From Ramazzottius varieornatus (lineage: Eukaryota > Tardigrada > Eutardigrada > Parachela > Ramazzottiidae), in the NCBI GenBank assembly GCA_001949185.1, contig BDGG01000004.1:1668278-1732277 (forward strand): DNA of 64,000 nucleotides. Direction: 5' to 3'. Below are positions 1-10,291 of the stretch, one piece after another (within the stretch, counting starts at the first letter, position 1; each line of letters begins with the position of its first letter). The notes below the pieces were generated by a model. That model searched no databases. It saw only the letters and a program-made list of their open reading frames with translations, and was not told where the DNA came from. The position numbers were made by a program, and so were the translations under genes.

Positions 1-41
1 TTTCTTCCTGGATCTGTTTTGACTTTCGCTGCCACCTCGCC

Positions 42-749
42 ATGGAACACTCATCGTATATTTCGGATGAGAATGACGACAACGAGATAGTGTTCGATGG
101 TATCTTCCCATCTGGTTCGCCCAACAGCACTGGCTGCAGTGGGGGTGTCAAACGCCTGAAAACTGAGGACATCAGTCAAGATATACTCCCCGATCGTTCT
201 ACAAGCGCTTTCGACGCGGAATGGGACAACCAAGACGAGTCGGACGAACTGACTATGAATTCTGTCATCCTCGACGACGATCCTAATATTCCGAGCACTT
301 CTTCTGGAGTTGGAAGGTACGTTTTCAAATTTTCCAACGTATCTCAAAAACACTTATAAACCACTGGACCTGCAAATGTTCACGCCGGCGAAGTTGTCTT
401 CGTATAAGCCGTCGAAGTTATCACTTTACACGCCGGCGGAAATGCCACTGCACAAGCCGGCGAAGTCCGTATCCTATCGTCTCAGTTGTCATTGTACGCG
501 CCGGTGGAGACGGCAGACCACACGCCGGCGTGGATGTTACTCCTCACGCCGGCGAAATCCGTGTACATGCCGTACTCGCCGATTGAGATGACGATATGTA
601 CGGTGTTTGTGTGGTTTATTTGCACTATGTAGTCCACAAATGCAATATTCATTGCAAGCAATATATCGATTGGATATTTCAGGAACTTTGCAATCTTCAA
701 AGACTCTTCGGTGAACAATGCTGATAGGTCGGTTGTATATATGTTGGAA

Positions 750-780
<31 letters not shown>

Positions 781-2738
781 CATCAGCTATCACCGGCGCC
801 TCCACGCACAGCAGCGCTAATGAGCCAGTGCACATGTGCATTACCCCGTAAGTAGTCGGGATTATGAGCAGCGCACAAGTGACTCCAGCGTTAACTGGAT
901 CACTTACCTGTTGCAGGGAGACATCGTTTTCTGTATCAGACCATGAGCCAAAACGAATATCTCAGCCAGTGGTTACATTTTCTGGACGTGGAAATCTTGC
1001 CTTAGGAGCTCCCGTGGCGGACAGCGCTCTGGGACCATGTTATGAGATGTGAGTCAAGCTGCTTCTTTTCAATACATGCCGGCAGAGTTTTTACTGTATA
1101 AACCTGTGAAGATGCCGTTGTATAAGCCGATGAAGATGCTGGTGTGCACGCCGACGGAGTTGTCAACGTAGTGAAATCTAACATCATATTGCTTCCTGCA
1201 GAGATAACCTTTATCGTTGTTTCCAAACGGTGGAAAGCGATGCGTCAGTTCTCGCCTGGTTGTGTAATCCAGAAGTCCTTGATGCGTACAAATATCACCG
1301 AATACCTCAGCGCTTCCGAAGTCAAGCGTGGTTTGCCGTTTCCTTCCGGTCCGAGCAAAGAGAACGGATCTACGGACTAATTCTGGGCGACGGGAACGGC
1401 AGCTGGAAAGAATCAAATGAACGGTTTGGTAGTGGTAGCAAGCATGATGACGACCAGACGCCGTTCTTATTCATGAAGAAGGACTGGTATAGTCGACCTA
1501 ATGGGAAGCCTAATGGCTTCAAGCGACGTCTTCTTGTAATTGTGTCGTCAGAGGGCTGCAGCAAGCCAGTCGAGTTTTTCTTCGTGATCCAGTATGTATG
1601 GTCCGACGAAAGCAAGATCGCACCATTCCCGCCTGGGAAAACCTACACCAACCGCGCTATCACAAGCGCGAGCAAGAAGCTAGCGTCACCTGTTGCACGC
1701 GGCAAGCCCATGAGCCCTAGAGACATCGTTCTCGAAGTTGCGTCAACTATACCCGAAATCAACCGCGAGGTGAACCCATATTATCGACCGAAAGATATGC
1801 GACAGGTCATGACCATCAGAAACACGGTCAACAAGAACACATACGGAGAAGACGTGGAAAGCTACCTGCGAAGGAAGGAAGGGGTCATTCTTCGTCAGTA
1901 CCAGAACGAGGATGGATCGGAGTCTGAGAATTTCGTCGTGGTAGATCCGTACCACGTTGAGCTGATAGCGACGAACGGCGACCAAAAGCTAAAGTGTGAG
2001 TCGATTAAGGTCAGAGCGATTGCCTATTCCGGCAATGTTGACAAAGTACACGCCAGCGATATTTACGCTGTAAACACCGGCAGTCTTTGGGCGATGACAA
2101 ATCTCAGCACTGATTTGAAAAACACCATCAGAAGAACTTTGTCGAGAAACTAATCCTACCGGCACGTGAAAAGATGGGTTTCTCGCGCGACCTTCCTAAT
2201 ACTAATCTGTCTGAGGCCATGAACAAAACGCTCAAAGCCTTTTGTGGCACGCACAACGATCCCCGGGAAGTGGTTGAGAGGTTGCTTAAGATGTACGCCG
2301 ATGAAACTGTGTTCATGTTGCAGGCCCTGAAAGATCAAGGCCGATACAGAATAGCCGAGCAGTACAGAGAAGACCTTCTCCTGTCGCGAGAGAAAGCACA
2401 CGACAATACCCACATAATGTCCAAAGTGCAACGGTTGTTCTCCCAGTGCAACGTGAACACCATGGTTGTCGTTGCATTGAGTCGAAAAGTAAGTACCAGC
2501 GGAGTTGTTGCAAGTAGGCCGGTGGTGTTAGTACGTTTTGTTGGCGAAGATGCTGCATTGTCCGCCGTCGGAGTTGCCAAAGCCTACGCGAGCAGAGCTG
2601 CCGCGCTTTGTGCCGGTGAAGTCTTGTTGGTTCGTCTAATAGTAGAACAGGTACATAGTGCTCGTCTGTAACTGTGACATGTTGTAGGTCGATTTGTCGG
2701 GAGATGGAACAAGACCACTTCGCCGGCCTGTACAGTAA
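42..2738 (+). CDS. Six-exon gene, acidic N-terminus with MULE-like C-terminal region
   Basis: Exons 42-316, 683-847, 917-1048, 1202-2069, 2132-2488 and 2688-2738 join in phase to give 615 aa. The start is the first ATG. Exon 2 encodes nine consecutive Asp codons (753-779). Residues 1-190 are Ser/Asp/Glu-rich and look disordered. Around residues 400-410 a PYYRPKDMRQV stretch, and around 505-520 an LSEAMNKTLKAF stretch, resemble segments that flank the catalytic core of MULE-type transposases. I see no DDE core between them. The 62-nt intron 2070-2131 removes an apparent frame change near 2150. The last exon is 16 codons long and its stop lies inside a 24-bp repeat, so the C-terminus is the least certain part. 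The family resemblance is inferred from motif spacing only. The product may be a domesticated transposase derivative or an unrelated nuclear protein. Confidence 0.6.
384..590 (+). repeat. 24-bp minisatellite in intron 1
   Basis: Copies of a GCCGGCGAAGT core begin at 384, 408, 432, 456, about 500, 524 and 548, mostly exactly 24 bp apart. A degenerate tail runs to about 590. The array lies wholly within intron 1 (317-682). Confidence 0.85.
753..779 (+). repeat. (GAC)9 coding trinucleotide repeat
   Basis: Nine GAC triplets in frame encode nine Asp residues in exon 2 of the gene at 42-2738. The run is pure, so it may vary in length between individuals. Confidence 0.9.
1078..1170 (+). repeat. 24-bp minisatellite in intron 3
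   Basis: Diverged copies of the intron 1 unit start at 1078, 1102, 1126 and 1150, again 24 bp apart. They lie inside intron 3 (1049-1201) of the same gene and in the same orientation as in intron 1. Confidence 0.75.
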
Positions 2739-2785
2739 TTACTTCGCCGGCCTGTACAGTAACCACTTCGCCGGCCTGTACAGAC
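2717..2785 (-). repeat. 24-bp minisatellite, inverted, at the gene's 3' end
   Basis: Three nearly identical 24-bp units have CGCCGGCC cores at 2721, 2745 and 2769. They match the intron unit in reverse orientation. Degenerate forward copies are also visible at 2497-2600 in intron 5. The stop codon of the upstream gene lies in the first unit. Confidence 0.85.
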
Positions 2786-2838
2786 CGTTCATGCAATGCC
2801 AACACCCGTTACAGAGAAACAACTACAATCCAGCCCTG

Positions 2839-4460
2839 TTATTTGAAACTACGGTACGAACCCTCGGGAACAGTTTCTTCCAGTTCGGGAACTTGTTGGA
2901 CGGGCACCAGGAAGGAGACGATCTTACCGTTCTCCACCTTGCTTTGGACCATGAACTGCTGACCTGGAGTTCCGGCAGGACTTCCAGCAGGAACGGCTGT
3001 AACGATGGTGCTCACAGGTAGCATTTCGGTCATGGCTAACTGAAAAACAAGCAAATACGTAATAGCATGTGCTGGATTTTCCGTCATAACCGTAATAAAT
3101 AGCTCTCACCGGCTGGCACCTTTTTCCTCGCACCAGTGTTCTTCGCTCTTTTGATTTTCTTGATACTGGATGGGTTTTCCAGTCGGTTAATCGACTTCTC
3201 AGATGAACTGGCTGGCTCTAAGCTGTGCGCTTTTCCGTTGTCGGTCAAGGTGGTCAACTCGCATTCGAGCGCTGAAGCCATGCTGGGCGGCTCCAGCGAC
3301 TGACAGCCTGCAGCTAAAATATTATCTCCCGCAGACAGTCCTGCATCAATTCTCGCTTGTTTACTGCTCGTCGTACCTGGAAAAATATTGAAAATGAATA
3401 TCCTGTGAGCGGAATTCAATGGAAAATTCAATGGGATGAACATACAGCATAAATAATTTTCCAGACATTCGAGAGTCAAGGTACACTACCGAAATGTTCG
3501 GTTGAACCCGCGCATTACTTAGACTGCTTCGGCACTAGAGGTAAAATTTTTTGAAGTTACCCCTAGGTTCGGCAGTCGCGCCTCCTCTGCTTCCACCTTT
3601 TCCTCGGCCTCTGGCGGGAGATACTCCGTTGATAGGCACAGGATTGGAGCTTTGAAACACATTGGCTTTTTCCGCCGTCATCTGCAAAGAACTGGTCCTG
3701 TCTGCCTGGGCCGTTCTCTTTCCGGTCTTCATACTCTTGATTCCGCTGCAAAATTAAACATCACTCAACGTAATGCATAAGTCTATCCGGAGAAAACAAA
3801 CGTGAATTTTTCCCCAGAGTTTATACCTGGCCTCCATCAAGGCGCCGTTCTCGGCCGAGGCCTTGGCATTGTTCTCTGTGTTCTGCAACATCAGCGAATC
3901 GCTGTACATCCACTCGTCATACCTGAAGAGGAGAAATCATCAGACATCTTCCTTCTGCCGCATCCGATGGATGTCGGAGCCTGCTTACCGTTTTCCCCAA
4001 CCCGGGTAATGGATTCTGTAGATGGGCACGGATGTCGTCTCATCTCCGGAATACTTGTACGTTTCGATCAGAATAAGCTTAGCTTCGTGCCACTGTCCCT
4101 TACTGATGACCCATACATCGTCACCTGCAACACAAGCACCAGTAATCAGCAAAAGCAGTCGGGAGAAAGAAATGATTCGACACTGAAAGTGCGAAGCTAT
4201 GACCAGCTACCGACCTCTTTCCGCAACTTCGTGTGGGTCGAGATTATGCGCGACTTGATCTGGGTGATCATCAATCAGAGGTTTTCTAGAGACGTACCTA
4301 TGCTGAATTTCTTCATGAAATCTTCGAGACGCATTTCTGTGTGGTCGTTCAGCTCCTTCTTCATGTTTCTGTTTGGTGTGCTGGGAGCAGGGTTGATGGT
4401 CATGATCGGCGGAGGGATGCCTCCGTGTGAAGGGGCACTGCACGTCGATGTCTTGTCCAT
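2839..4460 (-). CDS. Chromo-barrel domain protein
   Basis: Six exons join in phase (4298-4460, 3989-4124, 3827-3922, 3561-3745, 3110-3376, 2839-3035) to give 347 aa. Residues about 53-110 form a chromo-barrel/Tudor-knot-like fold: a GDDVWVISKGQWHEAK strand pair, then YRIHYPGWGKRYDEW with the aromatic residues typical of MRG15, MSL3, Tip60 and ARID4 readers of methylated histone. The remainder is basic and low-complexity, including an RGRGKGGSRGG stretch and a lysine-rich segment near residues 265-280. No MRG, MYST or ARID domain follows, so the protein cannot be assigned to any of those families. Likely role (inference): chromatin reader or adaptor. The start ATG lies four bases after an acceptor-like sequence, so a non-coding 5' exon is likely. 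The gene converges with the plus-strand gene ending at 2738. The last acceptor uses TTAG a few bases past a stronger CAG because only that choice keeps phase. Confidence 0.75.
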
Positions 4461-5736
4461 GGCGCTGTAAAACAGAACGACACGCTGTTTCCACTCAACC
4501 GACAAACAGTGATTGTCCGCGCAATGGGAGGGGATGTTCCAGGCAGCAACTTGTGATGAAGATGGCTTTTGATTTCGCAGGTCACGGCAGGTGTCAAAAC
4601 TTCGAAGAATCATGAATCGAAGAGATACGGAGAAGCGGGGAATTCGTGAAATCTCACGGTATGTCGCCCAGTCAGCGGTTACCGTGCGGAAAAAAGGAAA
4701 TCAAATAATCAAGTAGCGATGGGCGGGTACGGCGTTCGGTGGTGTGGTATTTGGTTGAGCTAGTTCTAGTCAATATGCAGCGAAGACACGTTGAAGGCAT
4801 AGTTCGCAAACCCTTGAAGACATGTCGACGGTAAAGTGCTGCGAAGGCAGAGCATAGCAAGCCATATTCAGCAGCTCGTCTATGTTCAAAGACTTGTCAA
4901 ATGGCTACGCCCGTCTTCACTCTTCAGCAATCAAGTTAAACGAAACCGAAATTGCAAATTTCCGTGTCGTCATACCGGACGGTGACGTAGGACGCCACCG
5001 GTGACGACTGCAGGAACACATTCCGCTTATAGCGGGTCTGCGGCATCTTCGGGGTATTTGGGAACTAGATTTCCGCCTGTTAGTGTCAGACACAGTCTCC
5101 GCGTGTAGGGGGGGGGGGGGCTCATTTTTCGAACCTCAAAAATCGAAGCTTCTTCTGAATCTTTTCGAGTTTATGTGATGTTGCCTTTTCCGATTCTCCG
5201 TAGTGGATCTGCTCCGGATTCTCGTATCAATGTGGGTTAGTTGCGACTTGCAAGATTCTGCCGTGACCCGATGAGCGAGGTTGATCAGTGATCACTTGGC
5301 AGGAAGGACGCAACAGCAGCAGGATTCTGACAGCAGTGAGATACGCCGCTGGAAGGTAGAAGACAGCGTCGAGCCTTGTACTGTTCCCTTTTCGACGCAC
5401 ATCAAAACCGTTTGAATTCGGGACAGACAGCCGATGTGGGTAGCAGCGTCGGTTGCAGCTTCTTGAAGTAAGTTCATGTAACACGGAACATGACTGTAAC
5501 TCTGTCCTTTCTATGAAAGCGGTATCCACCAAACTATACTCTAATTTCGTCTTAATTATGCACACACGTGACGAGGGCGCGACGTGATTATGCCCGGAAT
5601 GATATTATACAGTACCAAAACGTTTGGTACAGTACCAGTAATTTTGGTACTGTACCAAAACGCCTAACGCGAAGCTAAGGGTGATATCGTTTTCCTTCGG
5701 TTTACAGGATACACAAGTCCTCAGAACTGCTGAGCC
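4461..5736. other. Intergenic region between divergent genes
   Basis: This stretch separates the start of the chromo-barrel gene from the start of the first CPT1 gene and should hold both promoters. Visible items are a run of 13 G at 5108-5120, the palindrome cluster at 5612-5662, and a likely acceptor just before 5709 for a CPT1 5' leader exon. I see no convincing protein-coding exon. Confidence 0.6.
5612..5662. promoter_or_regulatory. Palindrome and inverted-repeat cluster upstream of CPT1 copy A
   Basis: TTTGGTACAGTACC (5623-5636) and GGTACTGTACCAAA (5646-5659) are exact reverse complements around a 9-bp spacer. Each contains an 11-bp near-palindrome. GTACCAAAACG is also directly repeated at 5612 and 5652. 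The cluster ends about 75 bp before the CPT1A start codon. A dimeric transcription-factor site or a small foldback repeat are both possible. No factor is recognised. Confidence 0.5.
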
Positions 5737-8700
5737 ATGGCTGAGGCCAAGTTAGCCGTAGCCTTCTCCTTCAATGTCTCCCACGAAGGAGTGACGCTGG
5801 ACTACGACAAGGAACTGGTCAAGGAGCTGATGCACACAGCCAAACGGTCGTGGCGCTACCGCTTTATTCGCTTCTGGGTATTCTCTAATGAAAGTTACTT
5901 CTAGCATCTACTGAAAAAGAAGCAATACTTATATTTAATCTTTGTTTCAGAACAACATCAAGAATGTCGTCTTTCCGTTTACGATGCCGTCGATCGTTGC
6001 ACTCATCGTACTTACCAGCTCCCTAACGGTGCACGATTATTTTAACATGAACATGGACCCGACGTTTGGGCTTGCGAAAAGACTGACAACGTTTGCTCCT
6101 TGGTGCGAGTCTCGTTACCAACTTCATTATTAGCTTGCGAGTTGCGAAAATTTCGCTTAGGGTTCTCGTTGCGCTTTAGGAACCTTCTTCCTGCTCGAGA
6201 GTCCCTTATCGTCAGCGTAGTCACGCTGAATACCATCGGATGGGCTGCCGTCATATTCCTCGTACGATGGTCCATCCAGATGCTCTTGCATTACCGCGGA
6301 CTCATGTACGAACGCCGAGGCAAATATTCGTGGAAAACAAGGCTTTGGTTTGTAAGTAAACTGTCTGCCCTCTGCATCTATGGTTGCTGCTTAGTACTTT
6401 CTGTGTTTATGGAGTGGATTTATGTTGATGAGTTGTCATCCCTAGATCGCGATGAAGCTCCTTCAAGGGAATCGCAAGCCACAGCTTTACAGCTTTTCTG
6501 GCATGATGCCAATCTTGCCGCTCCCTCCGCTGAAGCAGACGATGCGTCGTGTAAGAGAGTGGCGCCATCCAGCTGATTCAGTGTTGTGTCTAGAGTGTAG
6601 TTCTGACAGTATTTTGTGAATGGAATAATTATCTAGCAAATATTTATATATTTCTGTAGTACCTTCGCTCAGTTCGCCCACTGCTGGATGACGAGGAATA
6701 CACCCGAATGCTGAACCTTGCCATGGATTTCGAGAAGGGCCATGGCCGGCGATTCCAACGATACCTTTATTTCAAGTGGCTTATCTCCACAAATTATGTA
6801 GGTCCGTACTGGAATTTATTTTTCAACTTTCGTCAGTGATTACGGTCACTGGAAATGGTTTGTTACGTTATTCTTCAGGTTTCTGACTGGTGGGAAGAGT
6901 ATGTCTACCTCCGCTCGCGGACGCCGATTATGGTCAACAGCAACTTTTACGCCATGGTTCGTTATACGTGCTGAGCTCTTTGTGAATTTGGACGGGCGAA
7001 TATGGTAGGTATTCTTTTAAAGGATACTTTGCTCTTTCGTGGAACGAAGAACCAAGCAGCTCGCGCCGCAAATCTGGTCTACTCACTCCTGACTTTTCGG
7101 AGGATGCTTCATCGGCAAGAAGTGACACCGGTAAGTACACTTTTTTCTTACCCGGCTTTTCTGTCGTTTGGGGTTACTCATAGTATGATCTTTTTCTGCA
7201 GTTGATGCTGGACTCACTGATACCGTTGGACTCGTGGCAGTACCAAAGAACTTTTGATACCACACGTGTCCCGGGCATTGAAACCGATCGGGTAAGGCTG
7301 TTGGTGGTCTTTCGTCTTCTTGGTCTGTTCATCTTGTTTTGGTGTTTGAAGGTGTACCATTTCGACAACAGCACTCACATTGTTGCTCTTCACAAAGGTC
7401 GTTACTACAAAGTTCCTACCCACGGAAAAGGGCGTCTTCTGAATCCCAAGGAACTTGAGCTGTTCGTTGACGATGTTGTCCCTGACGCACTTCATTGAAC
7501 TGACGCACTTGATTCTTGCAGTCAGATGGAAAGGATCTTAGAAGACACTTCACCTCCACAACCGGGAGAGGCTATGCTTGCGGCGCTGACTGCCGGCGAG
7601 CGGTGAGTCTTGATCCGCTTGTACTTTTGGGTGTACTGCTGGCTTCATCGCCCTCTGTTTTTCTTTCAGGAAAACCTGGGCTCAAATGCGCAATTCGTAC
7701 TTTACTCGGGGAGTCAACCGGGTTTCGCTTGAGACCATTGAAAGGGTAAGCTTCTCGTTGTTCCTTATTACCGAATGCTTTTCGACAGCCATTTCTGGGT
7801 TCAAGGGTGCGTTTTTCCTGTGCTTGGACGAAGAAGAGCACTACTATCTGGAGGTAAGAACCCTTATCTGGTTCGGTACGACTCGTTGTATAAACGCTGA
7901 ATTTCCAGACTGACGCGAGTAAGCTCGACGCCTACTGCAAATGGCTCCTTCACGGAAATGGCCACAATCGGTGGTACGACAAATCTTTCAATGTGATTGT
8001 CATGGCCAACGGCAAGGTAGCTATCGTAATCTGTGCTTTCACGTAGTTCTGAATTTCTAGTTTTACGTGGAAATGTCTTTTGCAGGCTGGCTTGAATGTT
8101 GAGCATTCGTGGGCGGACGCACCTGTTATCGGTCACGCCTGGGAGTGGGCGATTACGGAAGACCTGGGAGTCTTAGGTTACACTGAGGCCGGTCACACAA
8201 AAGGTATGATTGTGGCCAATCCTACTCCTCCACAGCGCCTGAGGTTCGAGCTGCACGAAGAGGTAAGAATCTACAGAATTGGCTTTACTGCATGGTTTGT
8301 TATCAGCTAAAATGTTCAAAGTTTTTAGTGTTTGACCGAAATTGCCCACAGCTACACAGTGGCTAAAGAGCTGTGCGACGATGTGGACCTTGTGGTTCTG
8401 ATGTTCCAAGACTATGGCAAAGGTTTCATGAAGGCATGCAAAGTCAGTCCCGATGCGTACATCCAGCTTGCCTTACAGCTGGCGTACCGGAGGGTAAAGA
8501 AGTTCTTCGGCTTATATAGATTGACGCGACTGAGGCTTGTGCTTGCTGATCTAACTGAGCAATTTTTCCTCAGGACGCTGGTCGGTTCCATCTGACTTAT
8601 GAAGCTTCGATGACTCGTCTTTTCCGTGAAGGTCGCACGGAAACTGTCCGTCCATGCACAATCGAGTCAACAGCCTTCGTCATGTCGATGTTCGACAGGA

Positions 8701-9538
8701 CGCCGGTAAGCTGCTATGAAACTATGCCCTGCGTCTCGCGCTTTGAGTATGGCGTTCAGCTGTCTGTTTGGTGGCTATAGGTTGAAGAGCGGATAAGACT
8801 GTTGCGTAAGGCATGTGAAGTCCATCAGAATAGTTACTTGGATGCGATGTGTGGGAAGGGCATCGACCGTCACCTGTTTTGCCTTTACGTCGTGTCCAAG
8901 TACCTCGAAGTCGAGTCGCCTTTCTTGGGAGAGGTTCTCAGCGAACCGTGGCGCTTGTCGACAAGTCAAGTAAGTTGGTCCTCACCGGCAGTCTCCATTC
9001 CTTGGTCTGTTGTGACTGAAAATTGTCCGGTGAATTTCTCTTCTTGAATGATGCTACTTACTACTGTTCGCTTTCTTGTCCTTACAGACACCACAAACTC
9101 AGACGGGAAGGACAGATGTGACGAAGCGACCAGAGGAAATCTCACCAGGCGGAGGATTCGGACCTGTGGCGGACGATGGCTATGGCGTTTCTTACATCAT
9201 TTCAGGGGTGAGAGATCGTAACGATGTTTGCAAGCGTTTGATTATAACTGATCGTAACGCCCGTAATGTATTTCAGGAGAACGTTCTTTTCTTCCACATT
9301 AGCAGCAAGAAATCCTCAACGCAAACCGTAAGTGAATTCGAACGTTTGTTTTATCGGTACACGTGTAATACACAATGTCATGTACAGTAATTTGGAGTCA
9401 TCGGACAACGTTTTGTGCTTGCAGAGTTCGGACAGATTTCGAAAAGCCATCCGACAGGCGCTGTTGGACATCAGAGCACTTTTCGAGCCTAATGCAGACA
9501 AACGCGAATCTCCACAAATACTTGCTCTTTTTTCATGA
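5737..9538 (+). CDS. CPT1: Carnitine O-palmitoyltransferase 1, copy A
   Basis: Twenty exons join in phase to 784 aa: 5737-5877, 5951-6102, 6180-6351, 6446-6550, 6660-6797, 6879-6956, 7023-7130, 7202-7291, 7352-7461, 7522-7602, 7670-7745, 7806-7853, 7909-8016, 8086-8262, 8329-8493, 8574-8705, 8781-8969, 9088-9207, 9277-9327, 9425-9538. CPT1 moves long-chain acyl groups from CoA to carnitine at the mitochondrial outer membrane. The N-terminal regulatory stretch and two membrane segments (about 50-75 and 105-130) are present. So are the catalytic His (about 476, VEHSWADAP), [32 protein letters not shown] and [16 protein letters not shown]. Length matches the family (about 770-780 aa). Residue 3 is Glu but residue 5 is Lys, where mammalian CPT1A has the malonyl-CoA-sensing His5. 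The Kozak context GAGCCATGG is good. It forms a tandem pair with the next gene. Confidence 0.95.
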
Positions 9539-10291
9539 TTTGTAATTATGATTGACAAATTCGGCGGCAGATGTCCGCCTTGCCTAAATTGTGCTGATAG
9601 TGTGGTCTCTGTGTTTGGTTTTATTCGAAGTTTTTCGAGCTATGGTGCTTTTGCTTATAGTGATTCTATTAGTTACAGACAACGGACTGCCGCACGATTG
9701 GGGTTTATTAAGTTATGAAGTATACATTCTGGAAAACGAATACGTACGTGGCGCAGCGCCGAAGTCGCCGGCTGGGTCCTGAACACTTAAAGTCGAAGCA
9801 AACGTCGAAGTAATGCGAGATGACGTCATCCATAAGGCCACGCACAATGGCCGGACTGTTTGCTTCAGGCCATTCCAAAATCCAAACCACCAAGTTCCGC
9901 TGATCTTTTCGCCCTCGTCGCGATCTCGTCCCTTTTTTGCCGCTTTCACTCTTCAGAGCAGAGAGTGAAGTTTGCGTTCGCATCCGCCGAAACATTTCCG
10001 GATCAAATGATCGACTGTACTACTCCATTGTGAATACTGCAGAGGTAAGGAGATTCCGATAAACCTAACGTATTTCTATGTTTTGGTCTGGATGCGTAGG
10101 AGGACGAAAGTACTTTACTGCTTACAGGGACTGCAAGAAGAACACCCAGAACGATAAGCCTGTTCACCAGGGTTCTGTAGCGCAACAGCGCATTGTTGCA
10201 ACATACAATCCGCCAGCTGGGTTTCCGTCGGAAGTGAAATTGAGTCGTTTAGCATCGTCGGCAGTCGACTCGTTCCTACCTCGAATCCACC
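9539..10291. other. Spacer between the two CPT1 genes
   Basis: About 750 bp with no convincing exon. It should contain the 3' end of copy A and the promoter of copy B. A perfect cAMP-response-element palindrome, TGACGTCA, lies at 9821-9828. Confidence 0.6.
9821..9828. promoter_or_regulatory. CRE-type palindrome TGACGTCA
   Basis: Perfect 8-bp CRE palindrome about 465 bp upstream of the CPT1B start codon. CREs respond to CREB/ATF factors. The match is exact but short, so its function is inferred from location only. Confidence 0.35.

Noticed and set aside
2111-2160. Apparent -1 frameshift in the first gene at a G-AAA-AAC site
   Set aside because: A 62-nt GT-AG intron (2070-2131) in phase 0 explains the frame change and is normal for this genome.
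2839-4460. Calling the chromo-barrel gene MRG15 or MSL3
   Set aside because: The MRG domain that defines that family is absent. Only the barrel is present.
5227-5565. 112-codon minus-strand frame upstream of CPT1 copy A
   Set aside because: No splice signals, no motif, and it ends in probable promoter sequence.
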